Assembly (NCBI GenBank): GCA_964458275.1
Contig: CAYWIE010000044.1
Location: 1-23,271 of the forward strand
From: HGM04593 sp964458275
GTDB taxonomy: Bacteria; Bacteroidota; Bacteroidia; Bacteroidales; Bacteroidaceae
Direction of reading: 5' to 3'
DNA: 23,271 bases
Positions 15,904 to 23,125 of this stretch are shown piece after piece. Below the pieces are notes generated by a model. It searched no databases, had not been told where the DNA came from, and was given only the letters and a program-made list of their open reading frames with translations. Each line of letters starts with the position of its first letter. Positions within the stretch are counted from its first letter, which is position 1. The translations under genes were made by a program, and so were the position numbers.

Positions 15904-15968
15904 AGAAGTTGTTTAAATTTTATTGAATAATATTTTTATCATTGCGAAATAAAATTTAAACAGCTTCT
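15904..15968. repeat. 21-bp inverted repeat directly after the galM stop
   Basis: Arms 15904-15924 and 15948-15968 match as reverse complements at 20 of 21 positions (mismatch at 15909/15963) around a 23-base AT-rich loop. The right arm overlaps the first base of the galM stop codon (15968-15970). The left arm ends 51 bases before the transporter start. It has no T-run of terminator type and is AT-rich. It could be a partial terminator or an mRNA-stabilising hairpin that adjusts galM relative to the downstream genes. Confidence 0.7.
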
Positions 15969-17056
15969 TATTCTGCTACACCGAATTTGTAGATTGTTGT
16001 CTGGGTGTATGTTTCGCCCGGTGCCAACAGTGTGCTGGGGAAGTTGTTGCGGTTAGGGCTGTCGGGATAGTGCTGTGCCTCGAAGCAGATGGCGCTGCGA
16101 CGGGGGAATGTAGCTCCCTGTGAACCTGTGAATCCGCTGTGCCAGTTCGATGTGTAGACCTGTACGCCGGGTTCTGTTGTGTAGACCTCCATTGTACGGC
16201 CGCTTACAGGCTCGGTTACCTTTGCCGCAAAGCTCAGTTCGCCTGCTTCTTTCTTGTTGAGTACGAAGCAGTGGTCGTATCCTGCACCATGTTTTATCTG
16301 CTGGTCGTCGGCATCAATGCGTGCGCCTACTTCGATGGGGGTGGTGAAGTCGAAAGGTGTGCCTTTGACGGGGGCAATTTCGCCGTAGGGGATTGATGTG
16401 TCGTCAATGGGGATATAGTTGTCTGCGTTTATTTCGCAGATAAGATTGTCGATTGTGGCTGTGGGGTTGGCGATACCTGTGAGTGAGAAGAAGCCGTGGC
16501 TTGTGAGGTTGACGATAGTCTTTTTGTCGGTTGTCGCCTTGTAGTCGATTTTGAGTTCGTTGTCATCGGTGAATGTGTAGATGACTGTGATGTCGAGGTT
16601 GCCGGGGAAGCCTTCTTCGCCATCGGGCGAGAGGTAGTGGAGCTTTACTGTCTGCTCGTCGATGCGTTCTGCATCCCAAACGCGTGCATGAAATCCTGTG
16701 GGACCTCCGTGGAGGTGGTTGGGACCGTTGTTTATTGCCAATTGGTACTCTTGGCCATCGATGCTGAACTTTCCTTTGCAGATGCGGTTTCCATATCTGC
16801 CCACCAATGTGCTGAGGAATGGTTCGGGGTTGTTGTTCAAGTGGTTCTCGATGCTGTCGTGTGCTTGGATGACATTGGCAAAGTTCCCGTTTCTGTCGGG
16901 TACCATGATGCTCAGTATTGCACCGCCATAGTTGGTTATTGCCACTTCGCAACCTTTGTTGTTCTTAAGTGTGTAAAGAGCGACTTTCTTGCCTTTGATG
17001 CTCTTCTTGAAGTCGGCAGCCTTGAGCCCCGACAGATTTCTTTTACAGCAACTCAT
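15968..17056 (-). CDS. galM: Aldose 1-epimerase (galactose mutarotase) GalM
   Basis: 362 residues. It interconverts alpha and beta anomers of galactose or glucose so that galactokinase receives the alpha form. Active-site residues of the family are seen: NHLHGG (H114, H116), the general acid H187 in TSHGFFSLTG, D261 in GYDHCFVL and the general base E326 in ICFEAQHYPDSPN. There is no export signal, although the first residues MSCCKRN are unusually Cys-rich. It is the first gene of the gal cluster, with a candidate promoter at 17168-17198 and therefore a leader of about 105 bases. A long inverted repeat follows its stop at once. Confidence 0.96.
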   Translation of the reverse strand: MSCCKRNLSGLKAADFKKSIKGKKVALYTLKNNKGCEVAITNYGGAILSIMVPDRNGNFANVIQAHDSIENHLNNNPEPFLSTLVGRYGNRICKGKFSIDGQEYQLAINNGPNHLHGGPTGFHARVWDAERIDEQTVKLHYLSPDGEEGFPGNLDITVIYTFTDDNELKIDYKATTDKKTIVNLTSHGFFSLTGIANPTATIDNLICEINADNYIPIDDTSIPYGEIAPVKGTPFDFTTPIEVGARIDADDQQIKHGAGYDHCFVLNKKEAGELSFAAKVTEPVSGRTMEVYTTEPGVQVYTSNWHSGFTGSQGATFPRRSAICFEAQHYPDSPNRNNFPSTLLAPGETYTQTTIYKFGVAE

Positions 17057-17167
17057 ATTGTTATTTTATTGCATTAATATTGTTTTTGTGTGCGCAAATC
17101 AGACGGTTCCGGACGGATGATTGTTCTTTCGCCCGTTTATATGTAGCCCAATTTCGCAACTATGATG

Positions 17168-17198
17168 CAAATAAAATAAAAATATATGTTTTAACAAA
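17168..17198 (-). promoter_or_regulatory. Candidate promoter of the galM-transporter-galK operon
   Basis: On the minus strand TTTG (17198-17195), a 19-base spacer and TTTATTTG (17175-17168) match the Bacteroidetes consensus with one mismatch. The -33 box abuts the folC terminator hairpin. Confidence 0.45.
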
Positions 17199-17227
17199 AT
17201 AAAGAGCAAGGTTTTTTGCTCTTTATT
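17198..17227 (-). terminator. Rho-independent terminator downstream of folC
   Basis: AATAAAGAGCAA (17198-17209) and TTGCTCTTTATT (17216-17227) form a 12-bp stem with a 6-base loop, followed on the minus strand by TTTTGTT. It lies about 80 bases after the folC stop. The rest of 17057-17306 holds the gal promoter and leader, and no gene. Confidence 0.65.
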
Positions 17228-17306
17228 CGGGTTGTTTTGCCGCAGAGCGGCATTTGGCTTGTCAAGGGAGGCGTTCATGGAATCCTCTATGATTCCTATG
17301 GCTGTT

Positions 17307-18605
17307 TCATGCTTGTCCCTCTTCTTTCAAGGTTGTCAGAAGGTCGGCTACGATAAAGCAGCTGCCTCCTGCAAATATAAGGTCGTTCGTGCCGGCTTCT
17401 CTTTTTGCGGCGCGAAGAGCTTCGTCGACAGTGGAGTAGGTCTTTCCTTGCAGATTGTACCGTGCTGCTCTTGTCTGCAGTTCATCGGCGGGCAGGGCGC
17501 GGGGTATGCTTGCGCGGGTGAAGTAATATGTCGCCTCGCGTGGCATTATTTCGAGTATGGCGTCTGTGTCTTTGTCGTTTACGGTTCCCATTATTATGTG
17601 GAGCCTGTCGTATTTCTGACGCAGCAGTTGCTTTACATTGTATGTTACGCCGCCGATGTTGTGCCCGGCATCGCATATTATGGTTGGGTTCTCTTGTATC
17701 TTTTGCCAACGTCCCATCAGACCGGTTGTTTGGCACACGTTGGCAAATGCTTTCTGTACGCTTTCGCATGTGATGTTGTATCCCATGCCTATAAGCTGTC
17801 TGACGGCTGCGAGTATTGTATTTGTGTTTTTCACCTGATAGTCGCCTCCGAGTTCGCCGTGCAGAGTGTCGAAGAGTGCTGTTTCGTATGTATATCCATC
17901 GGCTGTGGGGGTTGCCGTGAGTACGTTCTCTTCCTCTTCGGCGAATATTATCGGCGAGTCTGTAGTCTGGGCTTTTTCCTTGAAGACGTTTCTTGTCTCA
18001 GGGGTAGTTTCGCCTATTATTACCGGTACTCCTTTTTTAATTATTCCCGCCTTTTCGGCTGCTATCTTTTCGAGAGTGTTGCCGAGGTATTGTATGTGGT
18101 CGAGGCTGATGTTCGTGATTATGGAGAGGTCGGGGGTAATGATGTTGGTGCAGTCAAGCCTGCCTCCGAGCCCGACCTCTATTATGGCTACGTCAACATT
18201 TTCTTTGGCGAAGTATGAGAATGCCATTGCTGTGGTCAGTTCGAAGAACGATGGCTGCAGGGGTTCGAAAAATTCCTTTTCGCGTTGCACAAAGTCCATT
18301 ACATACTCTTTGCTTGCAGGCTCCCCGTTTACCCTTATTCTTTCGCGGAAGTCTATGAGGTGGGGCGATGTGTATAGCCCGGTCTTGTATCCTGCTGCTT
18401 GCAGTATGGCTGCAAGTGTATGCGAGCATGAGCCCTTGCCGTTTGTTCCGGCTATGTGTATTGTGCGGAATTTGCGGTGGGGATTGCCCAAGTGGTTGTC
18501 GAGGGCTATGCTGTTCTGAAGACCTTCTTTATAAGCAGCTCCGCCTACTTGCTGGAAGGGCGGAGCGCAGTTGTACAGATAGTTGACAGTTTCGTTGTAC
18601 GTCAT
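17307..18605 (-). CDS. folC: Bifunctional folylpolyglutamate synthase / dihydrofolate synthase FolC
   Basis: 432 residues, a Mur-ligase-family enzyme of folate metabolism. It adds glutamate to dihydropteroate and extends the polyglutamate tail using ATP. The P-loop IAGTNGKGSCSHTLA (GTNGKGS at 53-59), the Mg/omega-loop region DVAIIEVGLGGRLDCTN, the SLDHIQYLG His motif and the C-terminal-domain start DAGHNIGG are all present. It begins 40 bases downstream of dnaJ on the same strand, so it may be the third gene of a grpE-dnaJ-folC transcript. No separate promoter is clear. A large plus-strand frame (17232-18218) antisense to it looks like a shadow. Confidence 0.95.
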   Translation of the reverse strand: MTYNETVNYLYNCAPPFQQVGGAAYKEGLQNSIALDNHLGNPHRKFRTIHIAGTNGKGSCSHTLAAILQAAGYKTGLYTSPHLIDFRERIRVNGEPASKEYVMDFVQREKEFFEPLQPSFFELTTAMAFSYFAKENVDVAIIEVGLGGRLDCTNIITPDLSIITNISLDHIQYLGNTLEKIAAEKAGIIKKGVPVIIGETTPETRNVFKEKAQTTDSPIIFAEEEENVLTATPTADGYTYETALFDTLHGELGGDYQVKNTNTILAAVRQLIGMGYNITCESVQKAFANVCQTTGLMGRWQKIQENPTIICDAGHNIGGVTYNVKQLLRQKYDRLHIIMGTVNDKDTDAILEIMPREATYYFTRASIPRALPADELQTRAARYNLQGKTYSTVDEALRAAKREAGTNDLIFAGGSCFIVADLLTTLKEEGQA

Positions 18606-18645
18606 TATTTATAAATACTAACTTTTATAAATACCTTTTTTGGGG

Positions 18646-19812
18646 TTATTCGAATAATTTCTTGAAGCGACGGAATATGCTCTCCTTGACACTTGTGTTG
18701 GGCTTGAAGTTCTCTGAGTCTTTGAACTTTTCCATGCTCTTTTTCTCTTCTTTTGAGAGGGTCTCAGGCACGTATATGCTGATGTTTACAAGTATGTCGC
18801 CACGACCGTAGCCATTGAGGGTGGGGAGACCTTTTCCGCGCAGACGAAGCACTTTGCCCGGTTGTGTTCCTGCATCTATGGTTACGCGTACGGGGTCTTC
18901 GATTGTGGGTATTTCGGCTGAGCCACCGAGTATGGCTGTGGGTATGTCGAGAAGCAGGTTGTATACAAGGTCGTTCTCGTCGCGAATGAGTTGCGGGTGC
19001 GCCTCTTCCTCTATGAGTATCTGCAGGTCGCCGTTAACTCCGTTGCGCTTTCCGGCGTTACCCTTGCCACGCATGGAGAGCTGCATTCCGCCCATTACTC
19101 CTGCGGGGATGCTTACCTCTACAACCTCTTCGCCGGATACTATGCCGTCGCCTTGACAGTGGGGACACTTGTTCTTTATTACTTTGCCTTCGCCGCCACA
19201 GTTGGGACATGCTGTTTCGGTGCGCATCATTCCGAATATGCTCTGCTGGGTGCGTATGACGCGACCTGTTCCTTTACATTCGGGACATGTCTCTGTTGCG
19301 TTGCCTTCGGCGCCGCTGCCGTTGCAGTGTGAGCATTTTACGTATTTCTTTAATTTGAATTTCTTGTTTACGCCTGTTGAAATCTCTTGCAGGTTGAGCT
19401 TTACTTTTACCCTCAGGTCGCTGCCGCGGTAGCGTGGCTGCTGTGTTCTGCCACCGCCTCCTCCGAAGCCGCTGAATCCTCCGAAACCTCCAAAGCCTTG
19501 TCCGAATACGCTGCTGAATATGTCGTTCAGGTCGAAGTCGCCGAAGTCGCTGAAGCCGCCACCAGAAGCGCCTCCCATGCCTGCGTGTCCGAACTGGTCG
19601 TAGCGTGCCTTCTTGTCTGGGTCGCTAAGTACGCTGTAGGCTTCGGCTGCTTCTTTGAAAAGCTCTTCAGCCTCTTTCCTTTCCGCTTCGCTTTTGCCTT
19701 GCTGTTTGTCGGGGTGGTATTGTATTGCTTTTTTACGGTATGCCTTTTTTATAGCATCGGCTGTGGCATTCTTGTCTACGCCCAGCACTTCGTAGTAGTC
19801 TCTTTTTGCCAT
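18646..19812 (-). CDS. dnaJ: Chaperone DnaJ (Hsp40)
   Basis: 388 residues, a class I Hsp40 co-chaperone that delivers unfolded clients to DnaK and stimulates its ATPase. The J domain occupies about 1-70 with HPD at 33-35. A Gly/Phe-rich linker follows (about 75-125: GFSDFGDFDLNDIFSSVFGQ, GFGGFGGFSG). A zinc domain of four CxxCxGxG repeats comes next (CSHCNGSG, CPECKGTG, CPNCGGEG, CPHCQGDG). Two beta-barrel client-binding domains complete it. The gene starts 7 bases after the grpE stop, so the two are co-transcribed. Confidence 0.98.
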   Translation of the reverse strand: MAKRDYYEVLGVDKNATADAIKKAYRKKAIQYHPDKQQGKSEAERKEAEELFKEAAEAYSVLSDPDKKARYDQFGHAGMGGASGGGFSDFGDFDLNDIFSSVFGQGFGGFGGFSGFGGGGGRTQQPRYRGSDLRVKVKLNLQEISTGVNKKFKLKKYVKCSHCNGSGAEGNATETCPECKGTGRVIRTQQSIFGMMRTETACPNCGGEGKVIKNKCPHCQGDGIVSGEEVVEVSIPAGVMGGMQLSMRGKGNAGKRNGVNGDLQILIEEEAHPQLIRDENDLVYNLLLDIPTAILGGSAEIPTIEDPVRVTIDAGTQPGKVLRLRGKGLPTLNGYGRGDILVNISIYVPETLSKEEKKSMEKFKDSENFKPNTSVKESIFRRFKKLFE

Positions 19813-19819
19813 AGTGTGT

Positions 19820-20416
19820 CTATTCGCCTACTGCAACTTTGGAGTGGCGTATTACTTTGTCGTTTAATGTATATCCTGTTTGTATGCAATCGAGTACTTT
19901 GCCCTTGAGCGATTCGTCGGGGGTGGGCACCATTGCTATTGCTTCGTGGTAGTCTGTGTCGAATGGCTTGTCCTGTGTGTCGATTTTTTTAAGACCGTTC
20001 TGTTCCAGAATCTTTATGAATTTGCTGTAAATCAACTCTACGGCTGTGAGGTATATTTCGGCTTCTTCGCTTTTTTGCATTGTGCTTATAGCACGTTCGA
20101 AGTCGTCGAGCACAGGGAGTATTGATTCAATGGCGCGTTCGCCGCCGTTTTTTATAAGTTCTGCTTTTTCTTTGAGTGTCCGTTTGCGGTAGTTGTCGAA
20201 TTCGGCAGCCTGGCGAAGGTATTTGTCTTCGAGCTGAGATATCTTTTCTGCAGCTTCAGCCAATTTCTTTTCGAGCTCTCCTTTTTCGTCAACAGCCTCA
20301 TCCTGTGTCTCCTCCTGTATCTCTTCAGAAGTCTCTGTTGCGGGAGTTCCGTTTTCCTGAGTCAGGTCGTTGTTGAGGATTTCTTCTTCTGCTTCTTTGT
20401 TCTTATTTTTGCTCAT
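19820..20416 (-). CDS. grpE: Nucleotide exchange factor GrpE
   Basis: 198 residues. It releases ADP from DnaK so that bound client is freed. An acidic, probably disordered head (about 1-50) precedes the long coiled-coil dimerisation helix (about 50-110: KKLAEAAEKISQLEDKYLRQAAEFDNYRKR in two parts). The beta-wing domain follows at the C-terminus (FDTDYHEAIAMVP and KVLDCIQTGYTLNDKVIRHSKVAVG, the conserved GrpE signature). It is the first gene of grpE-dnaJ. I see no CIRCE element upstream, so HrcA control of the usual kind is not evident. Phased TGTCAGT repeats and sigma-54-like boxes lie upstream instead (separate entries). Confidence 0.96.
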   Translation of the reverse strand: MSKNKNKEAEEEILNNDLTQENGTPATETSEEIQEETQDEAVDEKGELEKKLAEAAEKISQLEDKYLRQAAEFDNYRKRTLKEKAELIKNGGERAIESILPVLDDFERAISTMQKSEEAEIYLTAVELIYSKFIKILEQNGLKKIDTQDKPFDTDYHEAIAMVPTPDESLKGKVLDCIQTGYTLNDKVIRHSKVAVGE

Positions 20417-20433
20417 GATATATGCTTGTTTTA

Positions 20434-20474
20434 TGTAGATACTTGTTATAGATTAGTCAACAAAATTTTTGCCA
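20434..20474 (-). promoter_or_regulatory. Candidate promoter elements of grpE-dnaJ
   Basis: Two overlapping readings exist on the minus strand. One is TTTG (20464-20461), a 19-base spacer and TATCTACA (20441-20434), a poor match to the -7 box. The other is TGGCAA (20474-20469), 5 bases and TTGT (20463-20460), near the sigma-54 pattern TGGCAC-N5-TTGC but with two mismatches at important positions. Neither is convincing alone. Confidence 0.3.
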
Positions 20475-20506
20475 TTATTGTTGTTTGTGGTGCGTTTCGG
20501 AATTTT

Positions 20507-20521
20507 TGGCACCTTTTTTGC
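20507..20521 (+). promoter_or_regulatory. Sigma-54-like promoter sequence oriented toward proB
   Basis: TTGGCAC followed by 5 bases and TTGC matches the -24/-12 consensus TGGCAC-N5-TTGC exactly (TGGCAC 20507-20512, TTGC 20518-20521). It lies 166 bases before the proB ATG. A separate primary-sigma promoter for proB is nearer to the gene, so this may be a second promoter or chance. Confidence 0.3.
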
Positions 20522-20546
20522 CGCTTTCTTGCCGATTGCGACATAT

Positions 20547-20586
20547 TGTCAGTATGCTGTCAGTGTTCCGGCACTTTTTTGTCAGT
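20547..20586. repeat. Helically phased TGTCAGT elements between grpE and proB
   Basis: TGTCAGT occurs at 20547-20553, 20558-20564 and 20580-20586, with start-to-start distances of exactly 11 and 22. The first and third copies extend to TTGTCAGTATG(C/T)TG. A degenerate CGGCACT fills the missing register at 20569. One-turn spacing suggests cooperative binding of a regulator on one DNA face, upstream of both divergent genes. Confidence 0.6.
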
Positions 20587-20612
20587 ATGTTGCTCGCTTC
20601 TTTTTTGTGATG

Positions 20613-20644
20613 GTTGTGTGTTTTTTGTTTTTGCTCTATCTTTG
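20613..20644 (+). promoter_or_regulatory. Primary-sigma promoter of proB
   Basis: GTTG (20613-20616), a 20-base spacer and a perfect TATCTTTG (20637-20644). The start is expected near 20651, giving a leader of about 36 bases that begins with a small hairpin (TTAGAA 20652-20657 with TTCTAA 20668-20673). Confidence 0.55.
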
Positions 20645-20686
20645 CATCGCTTTAGAATTCAAACAGCTTCTAATTTCAATAAACTG

Positions 20687-21772
20687 ATGAAGAGAGTTTC
20701 TTGCAAAAAATTGGCAGTAAAGATTGGCAGCAATGTTCTCACCCGTAAGGATGGGACATTGGATGTTACCCGTATGTCGGCGCTTGTCGACCAGATAGCC
20801 TGGTTGCATAAGCACGGCATAGAGATTATTCTCATTTCTTCGGGTGCAGTTGCTTCGGGCCGCAGCGAAATAAAGCCTTCGAAAAGGCTCGACAGCGTAG
20901 AGCAGCGACAGCTCTTTTCGGCAGTCGGTCAGGCGAAGCTCATTAACCGTTACTTTGAACTGTTCCGCGACCACGGTATAGCAGTCGGCCAGGTGTTGAC
21001 TACTAAGGAGAATTTTGCATCGCGCAGACATTACCTCAATCAGCGCAACTGTATGATGGTGATGCTTGCAAATGGTGTTATTCCTGTTGTAAATGAGAAT
21101 GATACGGTTTCGGTTACCGAGCTGATGTTTACCGACAACGATGAACTGTCGGGGCTTATTGCTTCTATGATGGATGTTCAGGCGCTTGTGATTTTAAGCA
21201 ACGTGGACGGTATCTACAACGGTCCGCCGTCGCAGCCCGGTTCTGAGGTTATCCGTATCGTGGAACGCAACAAGGATTTGTCAGATTATATCCAGACCGA
21301 GAAGTCGGGTTTCGGACGTGGCGGCATGCTTACAAAAAGTTCTATAGCCCGCAAAGTTGCCGATGAGGGCATTGCGGTGTATATTGCCAACGGAAAGAGA
21401 GATAATATTCTGATTGATATTCTTGAACGTCCCGATTCTACACTGTGTACATGTTTCATGCCTGCTGATGGGGAGGTTTCGAACATGAAGAAGTGGATTG
21501 CCCATAGCGAGGGCTTTGCGAAAGGGGAAATCTGCATTGATGAAGCCGCTGCCAATGCACTGAGAGGGGATAAGGCTGTGAGCCTGCTGCCTGTTGGTGT
21601 TGTTGCAGTGAAAGGTGAATTCGAGAAAGATGATATTGTTAAGATTTTAGATGCCGCCGGGCACCAAATCGGTATAGGACGTGTGAGCTGCGATTCAGTC
21701 GAGGCTAAGGAGTCGGCGGGAGCCCATGGTAAAAAACCTTTGGTGCATTACGATTATCTGTATTTGGAATAG
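20687..21772 (+). CDS. proB: Glutamate 5-kinase ProB
   Basis: 361 residues. It phosphorylates glutamate to gamma-glutamyl phosphate, the first and usually proline-inhibited step of proline synthesis. The amino-acid-kinase domain (about 1-255) shows KIGSNVLTRKDG, ISSGAVASGR, VNENDTVSV, FTDNDELSGLIA and the LSNVDGIYNGPP loop. A C-terminal PUA domain follows (about 278-358, GEICIDEAAANALRGDKAV onward). The frame is open upstream to 20426, but that extension is a low-complexity Cys/Phe-rich translation of the promoter region. The ATG at 20687 begins right at the conserved MKRVSCKKLAVKIGSN and follows the predicted transcript start. proA starts 20 bases after its stop. Confidence 0.97.
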   Translation: MKRVSCKKLAVKIGSNVLTRKDGTLDVTRMSALVDQIAWLHKHGIEIILISSGAVASGRSEIKPSKRLDSVEQRQLFSAVGQAKLINRYFELFRDHGIAVGQVLTTKENFASRRHYLNQRNCMMVMLANGVIPVVNENDTVSVTELMFTDNDELSGLIASMMDVQALVILSNVDGIYNGPPSQPGSEVIRIVERNKDLSDYIQTEKSGFGRGGMLTKSSIARKVADEGIAVYIANGKRDNILIDILERPDSTLCTCFMPADGEVSNMKKWIAHSEGFAKGEICIDEAAANALRGDKAVSLLPVGVVAVKGEFEKDDIVKILDAAGHQIGIGRVSCDSVEAKESAGAHGKKPLVHYDYLYLE

Positions 21773-21792
21773 TTTTTTATAGAACCTCCCTT

Positions 21793-23046
21793 ATGATTGA
21801 ACAGAAAGATATATTTGCAAGAGTACGTGAGGCGAGCCGCAAGTTTGCCGTATCTGCCGATGAAGAGCAGATTAATGCAGTGTTGATGGCATTGGCAGAT
21901 GAGCTGGAGTCCTCTGTCGCGCCTATTCTGACAGCAAACGAGGCTGACCTTGCGAAGATGGATAGGTCTAATCCCAAATATGACCGGTTGCAGTTGAACG
22001 AATCGCGTATCAGAGGTATCGCAGACGGTGTCCGCAACGTTGCGGCATTGACTGCGCCGATGGGACACATTCTTGAGGAAAAGCAACGTCCCAATGGAAT
22101 GAGCCTGAAGAAGATAGCTGTGCCTTTCGGAGTTGTCGGGGTTATATATGAGGCACGTCCCAACGTTACGGTAGATGTGTTTTCGCTTTGCCTTAAGTCG
22201 GGTAATGCGTGTATCCTTAAGGGCGGCAGTGATGCCGATTGCTCCAATCGTGCGATGATGGAGGTTATTCATCGTGTCTTGCGCAGGTTTGGCATTGATG
22301 AGCATATTGTCTCTCTGTTGCCGGCGGGACACGATTCCGCTGCTGAACTTCTTAACGCGAGGGGATATGTCGATGTGATTATCCCTCGCGGCGGCAGAGT
22401 TCTTATAGATTACGTCCGACGCAATGCTGCCATTCCTGTTATTGAGACCGGAGCGGGTGTCTGTCATACATATTTCGATGCATCGGGCGACATCTCTATA
22501 GGCAAGGCTGTTGTAAAGAATGCAAAAACTCGCAGAGTGAGCGTTTGCAATGCACTCGACTGCCTGCTGGTTCATGGGAGCAGGGTAGGAGATGTGGCGG
22601 AGTTGTGTAGCGGATTGCAGGATTCAAATGTGATAATCTATGCCGATGCTGCTGCATACGATGCTCTTTACGGGAAATATCCACTCTCTTTGCTTGAGCA
22701 CGCAAATGATGAGAGTTATGGCACGGAGTATCTCGATTATAAGCTCTCAGTCAAGGTGGTCGATGGTATTGAAGAGGCGGTTGCGCATATAGCTTCTTAT
22801 GGCTCGGGGCACAGTGAGTGCATTGTTTCCGAGGATGTAGCTTCGGCTGATTATTTCACTAAGGCTGTGGATGCTGCTTGTGTGTATGTAAATGTTCCAA
22901 CTTCCTTTACTGATGGCGGCGAGTTTGGTCTCGGTGTAGAAATCGGCATCAGCACTCAGAAATTGCATGCACGTGGTCCTATGGGATTGCAGGAACTAAA
23001 TACTTATAAATGGATTGTTTCCGGCAGGGGGCAGACTCGGGACTGA
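21793..23046 (+). CDS. proA: Gamma-glutamyl phosphate reductase ProA
   Basis: 417 residues. An aldehyde-dehydrogenase-fold enzyme that reduces gamma-glutamyl phosphate to glutamate semialdehyde with NADPH (second step of proline synthesis; acts with ProB). Landmarks are VPFGVVGVIYEARPNVT and ILKGGSDADCSN near the cofactor site, the catalytic Cys252 in RRVSVCNALDCLLVH, and the C-terminal TDGGEFGLGVEIGIST. It is co-transcribed with proB. The ATG at 21793-21795 is fused to ATAGAACCTCCCTT, so no Shine-Dalgarno is present; CCTCCC is in fact anti-Shine-Dalgarno-like (see findings). A strong terminator follows the stop. Confidence 0.97.
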   Translation: MIEQKDIFARVREASRKFAVSADEEQINAVLMALADELESSVAPILTANEADLAKMDRSNPKYDRLQLNESRIRGIADGVRNVAALTAPMGHILEEKQRPNGMSLKKIAVPFGVVGVIYEARPNVTVDVFSLCLKSGNACILKGGSDADCSNRAMMEVIHRVLRRFGIDEHIVSLLPAGHDSAAELLNARGYVDVIIPRGGRVLIDYVRRNAAIPVIETGAGVCHTYFDASGDISIGKAVVKNAKTRRVSVCNALDCLLVHGSRVGDVAELCSGLQDSNVIIYADAAAYDALYGKYPLSLLEHANDESYGTEYLDYKLSVKVVDGIEEAVAHIASYGSGHSECIVSEDVASADYFTKAVDAACVYVNVPTSFTDGGEFGLGVEIGISTQKLHARGPMGLQELNTYKWIVSGRGQTRD

Positions 23047-23060
23047 TTGTTGATTGAAAT

Positions 23061-23104
23061 AATCAGAGAGGGGTTGCACGTCAAAGTGCAACCCCTCTCT
23101 GATT
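23061..23104. terminator. Bidirectional terminator between proA and pgk
   Basis: A perfect 19-bp inverted repeat (23061-23079 with 23086-23104, 6-base loop GTCAAA, core GAGAGGGGTTGCAC) lies 14 bases after the proA stop and 21 bases beyond the pgk stop. It is followed by TTTT on the plus strand. It serves both convergent genes. Confidence 0.85.
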
Positions 23105-23125
23105 TTAAAAAGGAATATCTGTTGA

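Noticed and set aside
17232..18218. 328-residue plus-strand frame opposite folC.
   Set aside because: It is fully antisense to a well-supported folC, rich in Cys/Tyr/Phe, and has no recognisable domain.
20426..20686. 87-residue N-terminal extension of the proB frame.
   Set aside because: It runs through the proB promoter (TATCTTTG at 20637-20644) and encodes no family sequence. The conserved kinase start is at 20687.
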